DNA of 64,000 nucleotides, taken from Rhizobium anhuiense (lineage in GTDB: Bacteria > Pseudomonadota > Alphaproteobacteria > Rhizobiales > Rhizobiaceae). Within the stretch, counting starts at the first letter, position 1, and every line of letters starts with the position of its first letter. This document shows positions 52,015 through 62,100 of this stretch, in pieces. The DNA is taken from positions 57,384 through 121,383 of the forward strand of contig NZ_ML133538.1 in the NCBI RefSeq assembly GCF_003985145.1. The letters are read 5' to 3'. Under the pieces are notes generated by a model, which worked only from the letters and a program-made list of their open reading frames with translations, was not told the DNA's origin and searched no databases. The position numbers were made by a program, and so were the translations under genes.

Positions 52015-52476
52015 TCAGCCCTTCCGGGGGCGGACCTCCATGAACACGTATGGCGTGGCGGTCCCCGAGGGGATCGCATAGACGTCGAAGGACGCCTGCT
52101 GGTCGTCGCCCATTCCCAACGAACCAGGAGGCATGCCGGGCACGGCCAGCCCACGGACCGGCGGCCGTTCCCGCAGCAGACGCTGGACGGCTTCGAGCGG
52201 AACGTGTCCTTCGAGGTAGTATTCCTCGACGACGGCAGTGTGGCATCCCTCCAGGTCGACAGGTACGCCCAGCCGCGCCTTGACCGCGGCAAGATCGTCG
52301 GTGTCGCGGGCGTCGACCGAAAATCCTGCGGCCGCCATCGCCTTCGACCATTCATGACAGCAGCCGCAGTTCGGATCCTTGTAGACGGTCATCTTCGCCG
52401 GCGCGACGGCGAAGGCCCTTCCGCCAGGGAACGCCAGGGCTGATGCCGCCCATGCGATGAAGCTTCTCCTGTGCAT
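52015..52476 (-). CDS. DUF411 metal-binding protein
   Basis: 153 aa, exported (Tat-like MHRRSFIAWAASALAF). The DUF411 core is KMTVYKDPNCGCCHEWSKAM with a CGCC metal site, then LEGCHTAVVEEYYLEGHVPLEAV and GLAVPGMPPGSLGM. DUF411 proteins are usual companions of copper-resistance genes, and the third Cys with His/Met ligands suits copper binding. GAGGAGTGGAAACG precedes the ATG. It is the last gene of the copper cluster. Confidence 0.9.
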   Translation of the reverse strand: MHRRSFIAWAASALAFPGGRAFAVAPAKMTVYKDPNCGCCHEWSKAMAAAGFSVDARDTDDLAAVKARLGVPVDLEGCHTAVVEEYYLEGHVPLEAVQRLLRERPPVRGLAVPGMPPGSLGMGDDQQASFDVYAIPSGTATPYVFMEVRPRKG

Positions 52477-52532
52477 CGTTTCCACTCCTCGATGTCCTGC
52501 CGCCCGGATCGAGGCCGGGCGGCAGGAGTCCC

Positions 52533-52820
52533 CTACTTTACTTCGGTGACGGTCAGCTTGCCATTCACGCGTTCGGCAACGAACTCGATGTTCGAACCTT
52601 CCTTCAGCTTTTCGAGCAGCGCCGGGTCCTCGACCCGGAAGACCATCGTCATCGCCGGCATGTCGAGGCCCTTCAGGTCCTCATGCTTGATGGTGACTTT
52701 CTTCGCCTTGGTGTCGACCTTGTTGACGACGCCCTTGGTGAATTCCTGGGCGAACGCACCGAAGGCTGCGCTGGCCGAAAGCAGGGCGGCAACGCCGATT
52801 TTGATCATAACAGTTTTCAT
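52533..52820 (-). CDS. CusF-like periplasmic copper-binding protein
   Basis: 95 aa with signal peptide (MKTVMIKIGVAALLSASAAFGAFAQ). The copper site DMPAMTMVFRVED supplies Met, Met and a His in IKHEDLKGLDM, matching CusF's His/Met/Met with aromatic contact. In E. coli CusF carries Cu(I) to the CusCBA pump. Here it sits in a cluster lacking CusA/CusB. It is 21 bases downstream of the cupredoxin gene. Confidence 0.9.
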   Translation of the reverse strand: MKTVMIKIGVAALLSASAAFGAFAQEFTKGVVNKVDTKAKKVTIKHEDLKGLDMPAMTMVFRVEDPALLEKLKEGSNIEFVAERVNGKLTVTEVK

Positions 52821-52841
52821 GTTTATGGCTCCTTTTGCAGA

Positions 52842-53321
52842 TTACTTGCCAGCGACGGTGACGTCGCCGTGCATCCCGGCTTCGTAGTGGCCGGGGATCA
52901 GGCAGGCGAACTTGAACTCGCCGTCGGTGGTGAACTTCCAGACGATCTCGCCGGACTGGCCGGCTGGAAGACGAATCGAGTTCGGATCGTCATGCTCCAT
53001 CTCCGGGAACTTCTCCATGACGGCCTTGTGCTCGAGAATCTTGTCTTCCTGATCGAGCACAAACTCGTGGTCGACGGTTCCGGCATTCTTGATCGCGATC
53101 TTGACCGTCTGTCCCTTGCGGACATTGAAGACGGCCGGAGTAAACAGCATCTTGCCGTCCTCGGTTTCCTTCATCGTGACGCGGATCGTCTGCGTCGCCT
53201 TCGCCTTGTCGCCAGGCTCGCCGATGGCCATCTTGTCGCCATGGCCGCCGGCGTGATTGCCGGACGCGAGCGCCGGGGTTGCGAGGGCGACGAGCGCCAG
53301 TGCCAATACGCAGTTCTTCAT
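52842..53321 (-). CDS. Cupredoxin (plastocyanin-like) copper protein
   Basis: 159 aa exported protein. Signal MKNCVLALALVALATPALA, then a His/Gly-rich N-terminus (SGNHAGGHGDKM). The type 1 copper ligands of the cupredoxin fold are His in VDHEF and Cys, His and Met in FACLIPGHYEAGM. It likely passes electrons or copper in the periplasm, next to the multicopper oxidase. Confidence 0.9.
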   Translation of the reverse strand: MKNCVLALALVALATPALASGNHAGGHGDKMAIGEPGDKAKATQTIRVTMKETEDGKMLFTPAVFNVRKGQTVKIAIKNAGTVDHEFVLDQEDKILEHKAVMEKFPEMEHDDPNSIRLPAGQSGEIVWKFTTDGEFKFACLIPGHYEAGMHGDVTVAGK

Positions 53322-53355
53322 GCATAGATCCTTTCTTGACGTGGGAGATTGGGCC

Positions 53356-54702
53356 TCAGCCTTTTGTCGGCTTCGGCGTGATTTGCGTCTTTGCGTCTTT
53401 GGCCTTGGTCGCGTCCGGCAGCTCGCCGGTCCACTCCCAGGCCTGCGTTCCCGGCGGGTTTTCGTACCAGCCCGGATCGGAGTAGTCGTCCGCCGAGATG
53501 CCCTCGCGAACCTTCACGACCGAGAACATGCCGCCCATCTCGATGGGGCCGTGTGGCCCCCAGCCGGTCATCATCGGAACGGTGTTCTCGGGAATTGGCA
53601 TTTCCATTTCGCCCATATCGGCCATGCCCTTGGTACCCATGGGCATGTAGTCCGGCTGCAGCTTCCTGATCTTCTCGGCGACCTTCGACTTGTCTGCACC
53701 GATGAAAGTCGGGATGTCATGACCCATGGCGTTCATCGTGTGATGGGACTTGTGGCAGTGGATCGCCCAGTCGCCGAGGTACTTGGCATCGAACTCGTAG
53801 GCGCGCATCGCGCCGACCGGAATGTCGATGCTGACCTCCGGCCACCGCGCCTCCGGCCGGACCCAGCCGCCGTCGGTGCATGTCACCTCGAAATCGTAGC
53901 CATGCATATGGATTGGATGGTTCGTCATCGTCAGGTTGCCGACACGCACCCGCACCCTGTCGTTCTTGGAAACGACGAGGGGGCTGATGTCCGGAAACAC
54001 GCGGCTGTTCCAGCACCACATGTTGAAGTCGGTCATCTCCATGATCCGCGGCACGTAGGAGCCGGGATCGATGTCGTAGGCGTTGAGCAGGAAGACGAAG
54101 TCGCGATCGACGCGCATGAACTTCGGATCCTTCGGATGGATGACGAAGAAGCCCATCATGCCCATGGCCATCTGGACCATCTCGTCGGAATGCGGGTGGT
54201 ACATGAAGGTGCCGGACTTCACGAGATCGAACTCGTAGACGTAGGTTTTGCCGACCGGGATGTGCGGTTGCGTCAGGCCGCCGACGCCGTCCATGCCCGA
54301 CGGCAGGATCATGCCGTGCCAGTGGATCGTCGTGTGCTCCGGCAGCTTGTTGGTGACGAAGATACGGACGCGGTCGCCTTCCACCGCCTCGATCGTCGGC
54401 CCCGGAGACTGGCCGTTATAGCCCCAGAGATAGGCTGTCATGCCGTCGGCCATCTCGCGCTCGACCGGCTCGGCGACGAGGTGGAACTCCTTGACGCCGT
54501 TATTCATCCGGTGGGGCAGGGTCCAGCCGTTGAGGGTGACGACCGGCTGGTAGTCTGGACCCGAGGTCGGGTGGAGCGGCGGCTGCATGTCCGCCGATTC
54601 CATTGTCGGAGCGTCGGGCAGACCCATCGCCGATGTCTTCGTCCAGGCTCCCGCCGCCAGTATGGCCGCGCTTGCACCGAACAGTTGTCGTCTGTTGAAC
54701 AT
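53356..54702 (-). CDS. Multicopper oxidase (CopA/laccase-like)
   Basis: 448 aa from the ATG at 54702 (AAGGAAATT upstream), with a Tat signal (FNRRQLFGASAAILAAGAW). Four copper-binding segments are intact: HWHG near 126, HPHSD, HPIHMHGYDFE, and the C-terminal HCHKSHHTMNAMG near 316 with the type 1 site. A Met-rich patch (MGTKGMADMGEMEMPIPENT) follows, typical of copper-resistance oxidases that oxidise Cu(I). It is shorter than CopA and resembles the two-to-three-domain Rhizobium/Sinorhizobium plasmid copper oxidases. Confidence 0.93.
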   Translation of the reverse strand: MFNRRQLFGASAAILAAGAWTKTSAMGLPDAPTMESADMQPPLHPTSGPDYQPVVTLNGWTLPHRMNNGVKEFHLVAEPVEREMADGMTAYLWGYNGQSPGPTIEAVEGDRVRIFVTNKLPEHTTIHWHGMILPSGMDGVGGLTQPHIPVGKTYVYEFDLVKSGTFMYHPHSDEMVQMAMGMMGFFVIHPKDPKFMRVDRDFVFLLNAYDIDPGSYVPRIMEMTDFNMWCWNSRVFPDISPLVVSKNDRVRVRVGNLTMTNHPIHMHGYDFEVTCTDGGWVRPEARWPEVSIDIPVGAMRAYEFDAKYLGDWAIHCHKSHHTMNAMGHDIPTFIGADKSKVAEKIRKLQPDYMPMGTKGMADMGEMEMPIPENTVPMMTGWGPHGPIEMGGMFSVVKVREGISADDYSDPGWYENPPGTQAWEWTGELPDATKAKDAKTQITPKPTKG

Positions 54703-54716
54703 GGTAATTTCCTTTC

Positions 54717-56183
54717 TCAATGGCCGCCGCCACCGCCGCTCCCGGAAGCAGCGGCGACCTCGGTCTCTGCCGAGGCGTTCGTCGCGCCGCCGCCGTAGAT
54801 GGCAGGCGCGAGATTGGCTTCGGCCAGCCAGAAGTCTCGCTTCGCGTTGACGGAGAGCAGGATGGAGTTGATCTTGTCGCGGGTGTCGGTCAGCAGCTCG
54901 AACGTGTTGGTGATCATGCCGTTGTAGGTCAGCAGGGATTCCTCCTCGACCTTGGCGCGCAGCGGAACGACGTTGTTGCGGTAGTGCCGGGCGATGTCGT
55001 AGTTCGAGCGGTAGGCCTCGTAGGCGGAGCGCGCTTCCGAGCGCACGTTGACGGCTTTCTCCGCCAGTAAGTTCGCCGCCCGCATGTATGCCACCTCGGC
55101 CTTGCGCATCCGGGCCTTGCCGGTGTCGAAGATCGGGATTGCGAACTCCAGTTCGACCTGGGGAGTCGTCCTTGTCTTCTTCTCGTCGTCCTCGATTTCC
55201 CGTTCCGTTTCGAAGCCGGTCAGGATCTCGAGGTCGGTGACGTAGCGCGTCGCTTCGGTCAGGCCATAGGACCTGGCTGTGGCTTCGAGTTCGAGCTTCG
55301 CGACCTGGAGGTCTATCCGGTTTCGGAGTGCTTCGGCTTCGATGGTGTCGCGTTTTGCGACGGACTTGGGCAGCGGCGGCAGGCTGTTCGGAACCTGATA
55401 GTCCAGCTCGGAGCCCCAGAGGCCCATCAGTCGCGTCAGCTCCTCTTTGGCGAGGCGGGCCGCCAGGCGGGCCTTCGCCGTTTCTCCGGCGATTTCGGCG
55501 ACGAACACATGTTCACGTGCCTGGGCGCCCTTGGTCATCGCACCGGTCTCGCCCAGCTTCGCCGCGAGCTCCGAAGCGGCATCGGCCGTCGCCTGGGCGC
55601 GCTGGAGCTGCCCGACGTTCTCCCAGGCCGCGACTGCGCCGATCCAGGCACGCCGCGTGTCGGCGGCAACCTGGAGCGTTCTCACGGCCGCGGTCAACTG
55701 CGCCTGCCGGAAGCGTGTGTCGGCGATCGCCACGTCCCTGCTCTTCGTCGCGAGCGCCAGGATGTTCGTTGTGATCATCCCCTCGATCGTCTTGAACGCT
55801 TGAAGTTCCGGAGTTCCGATCCCTGTGGTGCCGAAGGAGACTGTCGGGTTGATGAACATCGTCGACTGCCAGGCGTCAGCCGCACGGTAGCCAAGATCGG
55901 CATAGGCGGCCTGGAGGCCTTTGTTGTTGAGCAGGGCGATCTGGACGGCCGTCTCGACGTCGAGAGGTTTCGTTCGAGCAAGCAGGCTTTTGACCTGCGC
56001 CCCCGCAGAACGGGCCTGGTTCTGGTTCTGGATCCAGACGGTCTCTTTCGCCTCGACACTGGCGGTCTTGTTGGCGACGGAAATGAAGCCCGCCTCATTG
56101 CGGGAATAGTCGTCGCCCGTGACGCAACCGCTTAGCGCCAGCGGGAATGCCAGCGCCATGATTATTCTTCTAGGCCCGATCAT
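54717..56183 (-). CDS. CusC/TolC-like outer-membrane efflux lipoprotein
   Basis: 488 aa from the ATG at 56183 (GGAGATGCCTC upstream). The lipobox LSGC (MALAFPLALSGCVTGDD) marks lipidation. Two TolC-type coiled-coil repeats are visible as long Ala/Glu/Arg-rich helices. The C-terminus ends in Gly/His (GSGGGGGH). It forms a trimeric outer-membrane channel in tripartite metal efflux, but no CusA or CusB homologue is encoded here. It overlaps the small lipoprotein gene by four bases. Confidence 0.9.
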   Translation of the reverse strand: MIGPRRIIMALAFPLALSGCVTGDDYSRNEAGFISVANKTASVEAKETVWIQNQNQARSAGAQVKSLLARTKPLDVETAVQIALLNNKGLQAAYADLGYRAADAWQSTMFINPTVSFGTTGIGTPELQAFKTIEGMITTNILALATKSRDVAIADTRFRQAQLTAAVRTLQVAADTRRAWIGAVAAWENVGQLQRAQATADAASELAAKLGETGAMTKGAQAREHVFVAEIAGETAKARLAARLAKEELTRLMGLWGSELDYQVPNSLPPLPKSVAKRDTIEAEALRNRIDLQVAKLELEATARSYGLTEATRYVTDLEILTGFETEREIEDDEKKTRTTPQVELEFAIPIFDTGKARMRKAEVAYMRAANLLAEKAVNVRSEARSAYEAYRSNYDIARHYRNNVVPLRAKVEEESLLTYNGMITNTFELLTDTRDKINSILLSVNAKRDFWLAEANLAPAIYGGGATNASAETEVAAASGSGGGGGH

Positions 56184-56407
56184 GAGGCATCTCCATTTGC
56201 TGGAGACTGCAGATCGTTCTGTCTGCGCCAAGGCTTGGGGTCGACGGGCTGCCTGGCTTCATAGCCCGAGATCGGCGACCGGTATGTGATGGGGCGCGCG
56301 GACGGCTGTTCGACGGCGGCGGAGGATGCCACCACGTCGGGAGGAAGCGTGGATGCGCAGCCGCCGACAAGAAGCGGCAGCCCCACCACGAAAAGCGAGG
56401 GTTTCAT
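56180..56407 (-). CDS. Small lipoprotein
   Basis: 75 aa. MKPSLFVVGLPLLVGGCAS shows a clear lipobox (LVGGC); the mature portion is Pro-rich and polar (TLPPDVVASS ... RPITYRSPISGYEARQPVDPKPW). It is translationally coupled (four-base overlap) with the downstream CusC-like gene, so it is probably an accessory of that outer-membrane protein. No domain was recognised. Confidence 0.8.
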   Translation of the reverse strand: MKPSLFVVGLPLLVGGCASTLPPDVVASSAAVEQPSARPITYRSPISGYEARQPVDPKPWRRQNDLQSPANGDAS

Positions 56408-56496
56408 TATGAAGTTTCCGAACAAGAGATAACCGGTGGGCGCTCGCCTAAAAGGCACGCGACCGACGGGACCCGATCAAGCGGGTGTGTCTCTAT

Positions 56497-56895
56497 TCAG
56501 ATATTTGGGGGACGGTGGAGGGGCGGCAGTTCGCCAATGGTCGTCCGGTCGTCGACGAACTGCCGGATCGAGGTCACGACGGGTCCGCCGACGTCGGGGC
56601 CATCACAAATGATGCCAAGCCCGCCACAGAAGTCCTTGCAGCATTCCTGCTTGACGAGCTTCGACGGGCCATCGCCATCATGAGATACGTCGCCATGCGC
56701 GTGGCCATGATGGGCGGCCTCCGTCATGTCGTGGCCTTCATGGGGCGACGTCACGTCGGACACAACGGCTTTGAGATCGGGGAAGGAGGAGCCGTGCATC
56801 GCTGCGTTAGCGTTCGACAACGAGTACCCCGCCAGTGATACGACGATCACCAGCCGTATCATCACGAGCAGCTTGCTCATTGCGATTCGGTACAT
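56497..56895 (-). CDS. Cys/His-rich exported protein, possible metal binder
   Basis: About 132 aa; the start is uncertain (ATGs at 56904, 56895, 56880). A hydrophobic signal (MSKLLVMIRLVIVVSLAGYSLSNANA) is followed by a His-rich segment (SPHEGHDMTEAAHHGHAHGDVSHDGD) and cysteines KQECCKDFCGGLGIICDG. The pattern resembles DUF2946-type proteins of copper loci, but that match is only suggestive. First gene of the leftward copper operon (89-base gap to the lipoprotein). Confidence 0.65.
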   Translation of the reverse strand: MYRIAMSKLLVMIRLVIVVSLAGYSLSNANAAMHGSSFPDLKAVVSDVTSPHEGHDMTEAAHHGHAHGDVSHDGDGPSKLVKQECCKDFCGGLGIICDGPDVGGPVVTSIRQFVDDRTTIGELPPLHRPPNI

Positions 56896-57092
56896 CTTGC
56901 CCATTCCCAACGGCCTACATGCAATGCAGCCGGATTTCAATTAAGACCTCTGTATCACGGATGTTCGAGTCCTTTATGTGGCGCGAACATCACGTTGTGC
57001 ACAAGCTAGAGCTTCCTTTGGCGCTATAATGCTACACGATCCCGGTTTTCGTCGCCAAGGCGGGCCGCTATGTCCTGCTGACGCTCGCCACG

Positions 57093-57596
57093 TTACAGAT
57101 TTTTGGCTGACCGCTTCCGGCGCGGCAGCAGTATCCGGTCGACCGTATCGTCACGGACGACGAGCGTATGCCAGATCGCCGCGGCGAGATGCAGCGCGAC
57201 CATCGCCAGGATGATCCTCGACCCGATAACGTGGTACGGCGCGATCCCGAACCAGACGTAGCTCGCGACCAATCCCATGCAGGCCTGTCCAATGATTGCG
57301 GCGTAGAAGGCGTGATGAAGCGCCGTGGCGGCTCGTCCGCTCCATGTGCCGGGCGCGCCGATCTCTGGCGGCTGAAGGATACGAAGAACCAGCCGTGCGC
57401 CCATCAGCAGTCCGATCGCCATTCCTGCATAGTTATGGAGCTGGTGCTGAACGACGTCCCAATAAGCCGGCGCCATCCCCATGTGGACGGCATGGTGGGT
57501 TCTCTCGATGCTGCCACCCGTCAGATACTGCACCGGCACCATGAGGGCGACCAGCCAGTGAAGCCCTATCTGGGCCAGTGAATAGCCACCTTTCAT
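57093..57596 (-). CDS. Cytochrome b561-family protein
   Basis: 167 aa, about four transmembrane helices. Haem-ligand candidates are His13 (QIGLHWLVAL), the His of VQHQLHNYAGMAIG and the His of VALHLAAAIWHTLVV. GGAGAGG precedes the ATG. Such proteins accept electrons from ubiquinol and often pass them to a periplasmic c-type cytochrome, so the divergent cytochrome c' is a candidate partner. Confidence 0.85.
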   Translation of the reverse strand: MKGGYSLAQIGLHWLVALMVPVQYLTGGSIERTHHAVHMGMAPAYWDVVQHQLHNYAGMAIGLLMGARLVLRILQPPEIGAPGTWSGRAATALHHAFYAAIIGQACMGLVASYVWFGIAPYHVIGSRIILAMVALHLAAAIWHTLVVRDDTVDRILLPRRKRSAKNL

Positions 57597-57771
57597 CGAT
57601 CCTCTCCTGCCGAGGGGCGCAGACTAATCGGCGGCGGTTAACGCTTCCTGATCGGCTTGGAGCATCGCGAGATGCGGCGTATCGGGGAGGGCGCCCGCCC
57701 TTTTATTGCCCCGATGAGAACGGATATCGGTAGTCGCAAGCGGCACGATCTCGAATTCGGAAAGCAGCCTT

Positions 57772-58326
57772 ATGAGACGGACCATATTTGCGAACATCTT
57801 CGGATTGCTCTTCGTCGCGGGAGTGATGCCGATCACGGCAGTCTCGTCGCCGGCGACCGAGGATGTCGTAGCGCTTCGGCAGGCCGACATGAAGGCCATG
57901 GCCGCGGCGGTTAAGACCATCTCCGGCATGTTCAAGGATCCGGCGAGCTACAAGGCTACCGAGTTCAGCTGGGCTGCCGACACAATCCGCGAAAGGTCGG
58001 GTGTCGTTCTCTCCGGACACTTCATGTCCGAGGCCGTGAGTCCACAGTCGAAGGCCAGGCCGAACATCCCCGCGGAGCGCGAGCGGTTCGACCGGATCGC
58101 GAACGACCTGCGCGACTACGCGGTCGCGCTGGACGCCGCCGCCCGGAGTAACCCGGGATCGATGTCCGCCAGCATGCGCATGAAGCCCGGCGAGGCCATG
58201 GGCGGCGGACCGCTCGGCACTCACGTCCGCAACGAGCAGGATCTCCTGGCAATGCCGGCGGAACACGCGTTCCACCTCATGCTCCAGACCTGCACGACCT
58301 GCCACGCCAAATTCAGGGCGGAATGA
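57772..58326 (+). CDS. Cytochrome c'
   Basis: 184 aa, exported (MRRTIFANIFGLLFVAGVMPITA). Four-helix bundle type with a C-terminal haem site CTTCH at 174-178. Cytochromes c' bind NO and CO and protect against nitrosative stress; the axial His belongs to CxxCH. The start at 57772 has GGAAAG upstream. It is divergent from the b561 gene with 175 bases between them. Confidence 0.88.
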   Translation: MRRTIFANIFGLLFVAGVMPITAVSSPATEDVVALRQADMKAMAAAVKTISGMFKDPASYKATEFSWAADTIRERSGVVLSGHFMSEAVSPQSKARPNIPAERERFDRIANDLRDYAVALDAAARSNPGSMSASMRMKPGEAMGGGPLGTHVRNEQDLLAMPAEHAFHLMLQTCTTCHAKFRAE

Positions 58327-58398
58327 CGGCGAGCACGCGGGTTTGGAATGGCCCGCCTTGCTCCGGCGTTCAACCGGTCAAGAACGGCCTCTTTTGCT

Positions 58399-59079
58399 TC
58401 AAACAGCCATGTTCGACGCTGCCGACATCACTTCGCGAGGGGCAGGGCCGCCGAACATATGACGACCATCCTCCTCGACTTCGGTGAAGCACCAGCGCAC
58501 GACGCCATCCCGATCGAGCAGGAATTCACCGACAAGCTGGCCGTGGCCGGTGGCGATCATCTGCTTGTCATCTTCGGTGAATTCGTAACCATCGGCCCTG
58601 TCGAGAAATTCCACGGCTGCCATCAGGTCCATGGGCGCTGGAAGCTCGTCCGGCATGTCGATGCGCATCGACGTCACCGCATTCATGCTGATTTTATGCG
58701 GCCAGTCATTCTCGTCTTCGGTAAATTGAAGGTTCGGCAGGCCGAAGGCCTTGTGCGATACCCGCTCCGGGTCCGAGGCCGCCAGCAGATTGGGAAGCGG
58801 ATGGTAGCGAAAATAGAGGCGGGCGCGGTCGATCGGTGTGTTGACGACGGTCAGGCTGTCGATGCCCTTCTCCTGCAAGGCATCGGTGAGTTCGGCCATG
58901 GCGGCGATCTGGCGGCGGCAGAAGGGGCAATGCAATCCGCGGAACAACCCGACGAGCACCGGCTTCTGGCCGCGAAAATCGTCGATGGCAACTTTCCCCT
59001 GGCGGGTGATGGCATCCAGCACCACGTTCGGCGCGCGATCTCCCGGCTGCAATGGCCTTGCGGCGTGGTTCTCCTGCAT
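58399..59079 (-). CDS. AhpC/TSA-family peroxiredoxin-like protein
   Basis: 226 aa, cytoplasmic. Thioredoxin-fold core: GDRAPNVVLDAITRQG, then VGLFRGLHCPFCRRQIAAMAEL, where HCPFC gives a CxxC rather than the single peroxidatic Cys of classical 2-Cys enzymes. The C-terminal part (TGHGQLVGEFLLDRDGVVRWCFTEVEEDG) is unlike bacterial AhpC. It could be a thioredoxin-like redox enzyme. Monocistronic; substrate unknown. Confidence 0.78.
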   Translation of the reverse strand: MQENHAARPLQPGDRAPNVVLDAITRQGKVAIDDFRGQKPVLVGLFRGLHCPFCRRQIAAMAELTDALQEKGIDSLTVVNTPIDRARLYFRYHPLPNLLAASDPERVSHKAFGLPNLQFTEDENDWPHKISMNAVTSMRIDMPDELPAPMDLMAAVEFLDRADGYEFTEDDKQMIATGHGQLVGEFLLDRDGVVRWCFTEVEEDGRHMFGGPAPREVMSAASNMAV

Positions 59080-59153
59080 GTTTCGTTCCTCCCTTTATGT
59101 TTTTGAATCGACTTGCCAAATCGATCTCCGGCGATCACTGCAACGAGGACGGG

Positions 59154-62100
59154 TCAGTCGAGAAACGGCAAGACGACGAGCGTGCCTGGATCGAGGTTGT
59201 GGCGGATGCACACATCCTGTGCCAGCGTGAAATACCGTTCTGCCGCGTCCATGTCGTCATGCTCGAGGCTGAGTGTCGCCAAGCCATCATAGCACGGAAA
59301 GAGCAGTTGCGGTTCATCAATTTCCTTCGCAACCTCAAGGGCTTCCTCGTAATACTTACGAGCTAGCTTCGGCTGCCCGTGGCATTGATGAATCTGGCCG
59401 AGCACGATCAGCGGCACGGAGAGATGGTCGCGCTGATCGAGCGCCCGGTCGATTTCGACTGATTTCTCCGCCGCCGGTACGCCCTCGGCGGCGCACCGAT
59501 CGGTAAAGGTGCAGCAGGCAACGGCGAGATTGGCGAGAAGACGCGCCTGGAAGCCGAGATCGCCAATACGGGTCGCGACCTCCAGTCCTCGCCGGCAGAT
59601 CTTGATGGCGCTGGCCGGATCGACGATCGTGTAGAGAACGCCAAGATTGGAATAGGCGCGGCAGGCGGCACTTTGCAGATCGGCCTTTTCGGCGACGGAG
59701 AGACTGCGCTCCACTTCCTGCACGGCCTCGCGGCTACGTCCGAGTCGCGCAAGGGCTGCACCCTTGGTATTCAGCGCCTCTGCCATCGCCCGCGCCGTCT
59801 CCCGTCCGGCCTCGGTCGTGCCGTCGATCGGCAGCGTTTGCAGGCATTGCAGCGCCTGCGTCGCCCACTCGGCAGCGGCAGCCTGATCGCCCATGCGGAA
59901 GGCGAGATGGCCGCGCTCTTGCAGGACATGCGCACGTTCGACCGGCGCATCCACGGTTGCGATCGTCGCTTCAGCTTCGGCGCAATGGATCTCCGCCTGA
60001 TCGCGGCGGCCGGCATCGAGATGCAAACGGCCGATCTTGCGCAATATCCTCGCCGCGGCAATCGGATTGTCTTTGGCGCGGTGGATCGCAAGCGCTCGCT
60101 GATAATGGGCCAAGGCGGCGTCGCGCAGGCCGGCAGGACCGCAGAGATCGGCAAGACGCTCCAGCAGTGCCAGTTGCTCCGGTGTCACTTCCGCCTCGTT
60201 GGCAAAGGCCGCAAGCGCCTGCCGATAGAGACGCATGGCGTCATCATTGGCGTAGGTCTTGCGCGCCAGATCGCCTGCCGCCATCAGATAGCTGGCGCCC
60301 TTGGACTTTTCGGTGGTCAGGCTGAAATGATGGCCAAGTTGCGCCAGATGCTCGGGCCGGTCGGGCGCTGCGCCATACTGACGTTCCAGAGCCCGGCCGA
60401 TCCGTTGATGAAGCTCCACCCGCCGCTGCAGCAGGAGATTATGGTAGATGACATCGTGCATCAGCGTCTGGCTGAAGCGATAGCCCGGCGATACCACGGC
60501 ATCGGACCCGCGCAATTCCTCGATGATATTGGCATCGCAGAGGTAATCCAAGGCAGCGTCGATGCCGCTCGGGTCGGTGGCGACGGTGCGGAGCAGGGCG
60601 GTATCGAACTTCGGGCCGACCACCGCCGCCTCCTGCGCCAGCCGCCTGATCTCCTGCGGCAGCCGATCGACGCGGGCAAGCAGCAGGGCCTGCAGATTGA
60701 CCGGGATATCGACATCGGTGTCTTCGGCGGCGACATGCCAGTGCTGGCCGTCGCCATGCTGACCATCATCGTGCAACGTGCCCATGTCGATCAGTCCGCG
60801 CAGGATTTCTTCGATGAAAAGCGGATTGCCGCCGGCGCGATCGAGGATGCGCTTGCGCACCGTCACCGGCAACTTGCTATGGCCCTCGCCAAAAAAGGCA
60901 GCAAGCAGCTTCTGCCCGTCGGCTGCAAAGAGTGGCTCAAGACGTTGCACGGTGACGCTGACACGATTGGAGTTCAGCGGGTCGGTCTGCGATGTCGGCC
61001 GGTAGATCACAAGCAGCATCAGCCGGCTGCGCTCCAGCCGATCCATCATGAAGCGCAGCACCTCAAGCGAGGCGGCGTCCGCCCAATGCAGATCCTCGAT
61101 GACGAGCAGCAGGGGGCCTTGTCCCAACCGCCGCTCGAAGACGGTGCGGACGGCATAGAAAATCTGCCGCCGCAACTGCTCCGGCTCAATGTGGCGCAAC
61201 GCGCCATCGGGATCTCCGAGACCAAGGACATGCAAAAAGAGCGGCAAAAGTGCCTCCACGTCCTCCGGCGTCAGATCGAGCGCGGCGAACCCCGTTGCCA
61301 GCAATTGCCGCGTCCTGGCAAGATCATCCCGCTCGCCGATGCCGTAGGCGCTGCGCACCACGGCGGCGAGCGTCCCATAGGATTGTTCGCCGAGGGGAGA
61401 GCAGGTCGCTTTGCGGATGGCAAGGCCCTGAAAACGGGCAGTATTGCTAGCGATTGCGACGAACTCGTTGACCAGCCGCGACTTGCCGATACCCGCTTCG
61501 CCAATCAGGCGGACAAGCTGTGCCGCGCCGCCGCAGGCGAGGTCGAGGCATGTCAGCAAGCCCGACAACTCCCTGTCCCGTCCGATCATTGGCGCCCGCA
61601 GGCCGAAACTTTCAAGTCCACGCGCCGTATGCGGCGCTTCCGACAGCCCGGTCAGCCGATGGACCTGCACGTTTCCGCTTTTGCCTCGCAAGGTCTGAGC
61701 CCCGAGACTGTCGAAGGCGAAGGCATGGCGGGTGAGGCGGTAGGTCAGCGGCCCAACGAGGATCTCGTTTTCGCCGGCCATGGATTGCAGGCGTTGCGCG
61801 GTATTCACCGTATCGCCGGTCACCGAATAGGATTTCGTACTGACTGCACCGAAGCCGCCGGTGACAACAGGGCCGCTATTGATGCCGATATGCAGACGCA
61901 ACGGCACGCCGGCGCGTGCGTGCCAGCGCTCGCCGACCTCCGTGGCGCGCTTGATCATATTGAGTGCGGCGTTAAGCGCCCGAACCGGATCGTCTTCATG
62001 GGCGACCGGCGCGCCGAACAGCGCCAGGAGCGCATCACCGACGAACTTGTCGACAAAGCCGCCATAAGCCTCGACCGCCTGTGCCATCTCTTCGAACAAT

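Noticed and set aside
57000..57030. TATAAT with AAGCT-AG-AGCTT palindrome, considered as a MerR/CueR-type copper promoter
   Set aside because: No -35 at the required 19-20 bp spacing, and it would fire rightward into the antisense side of the b561 gene.
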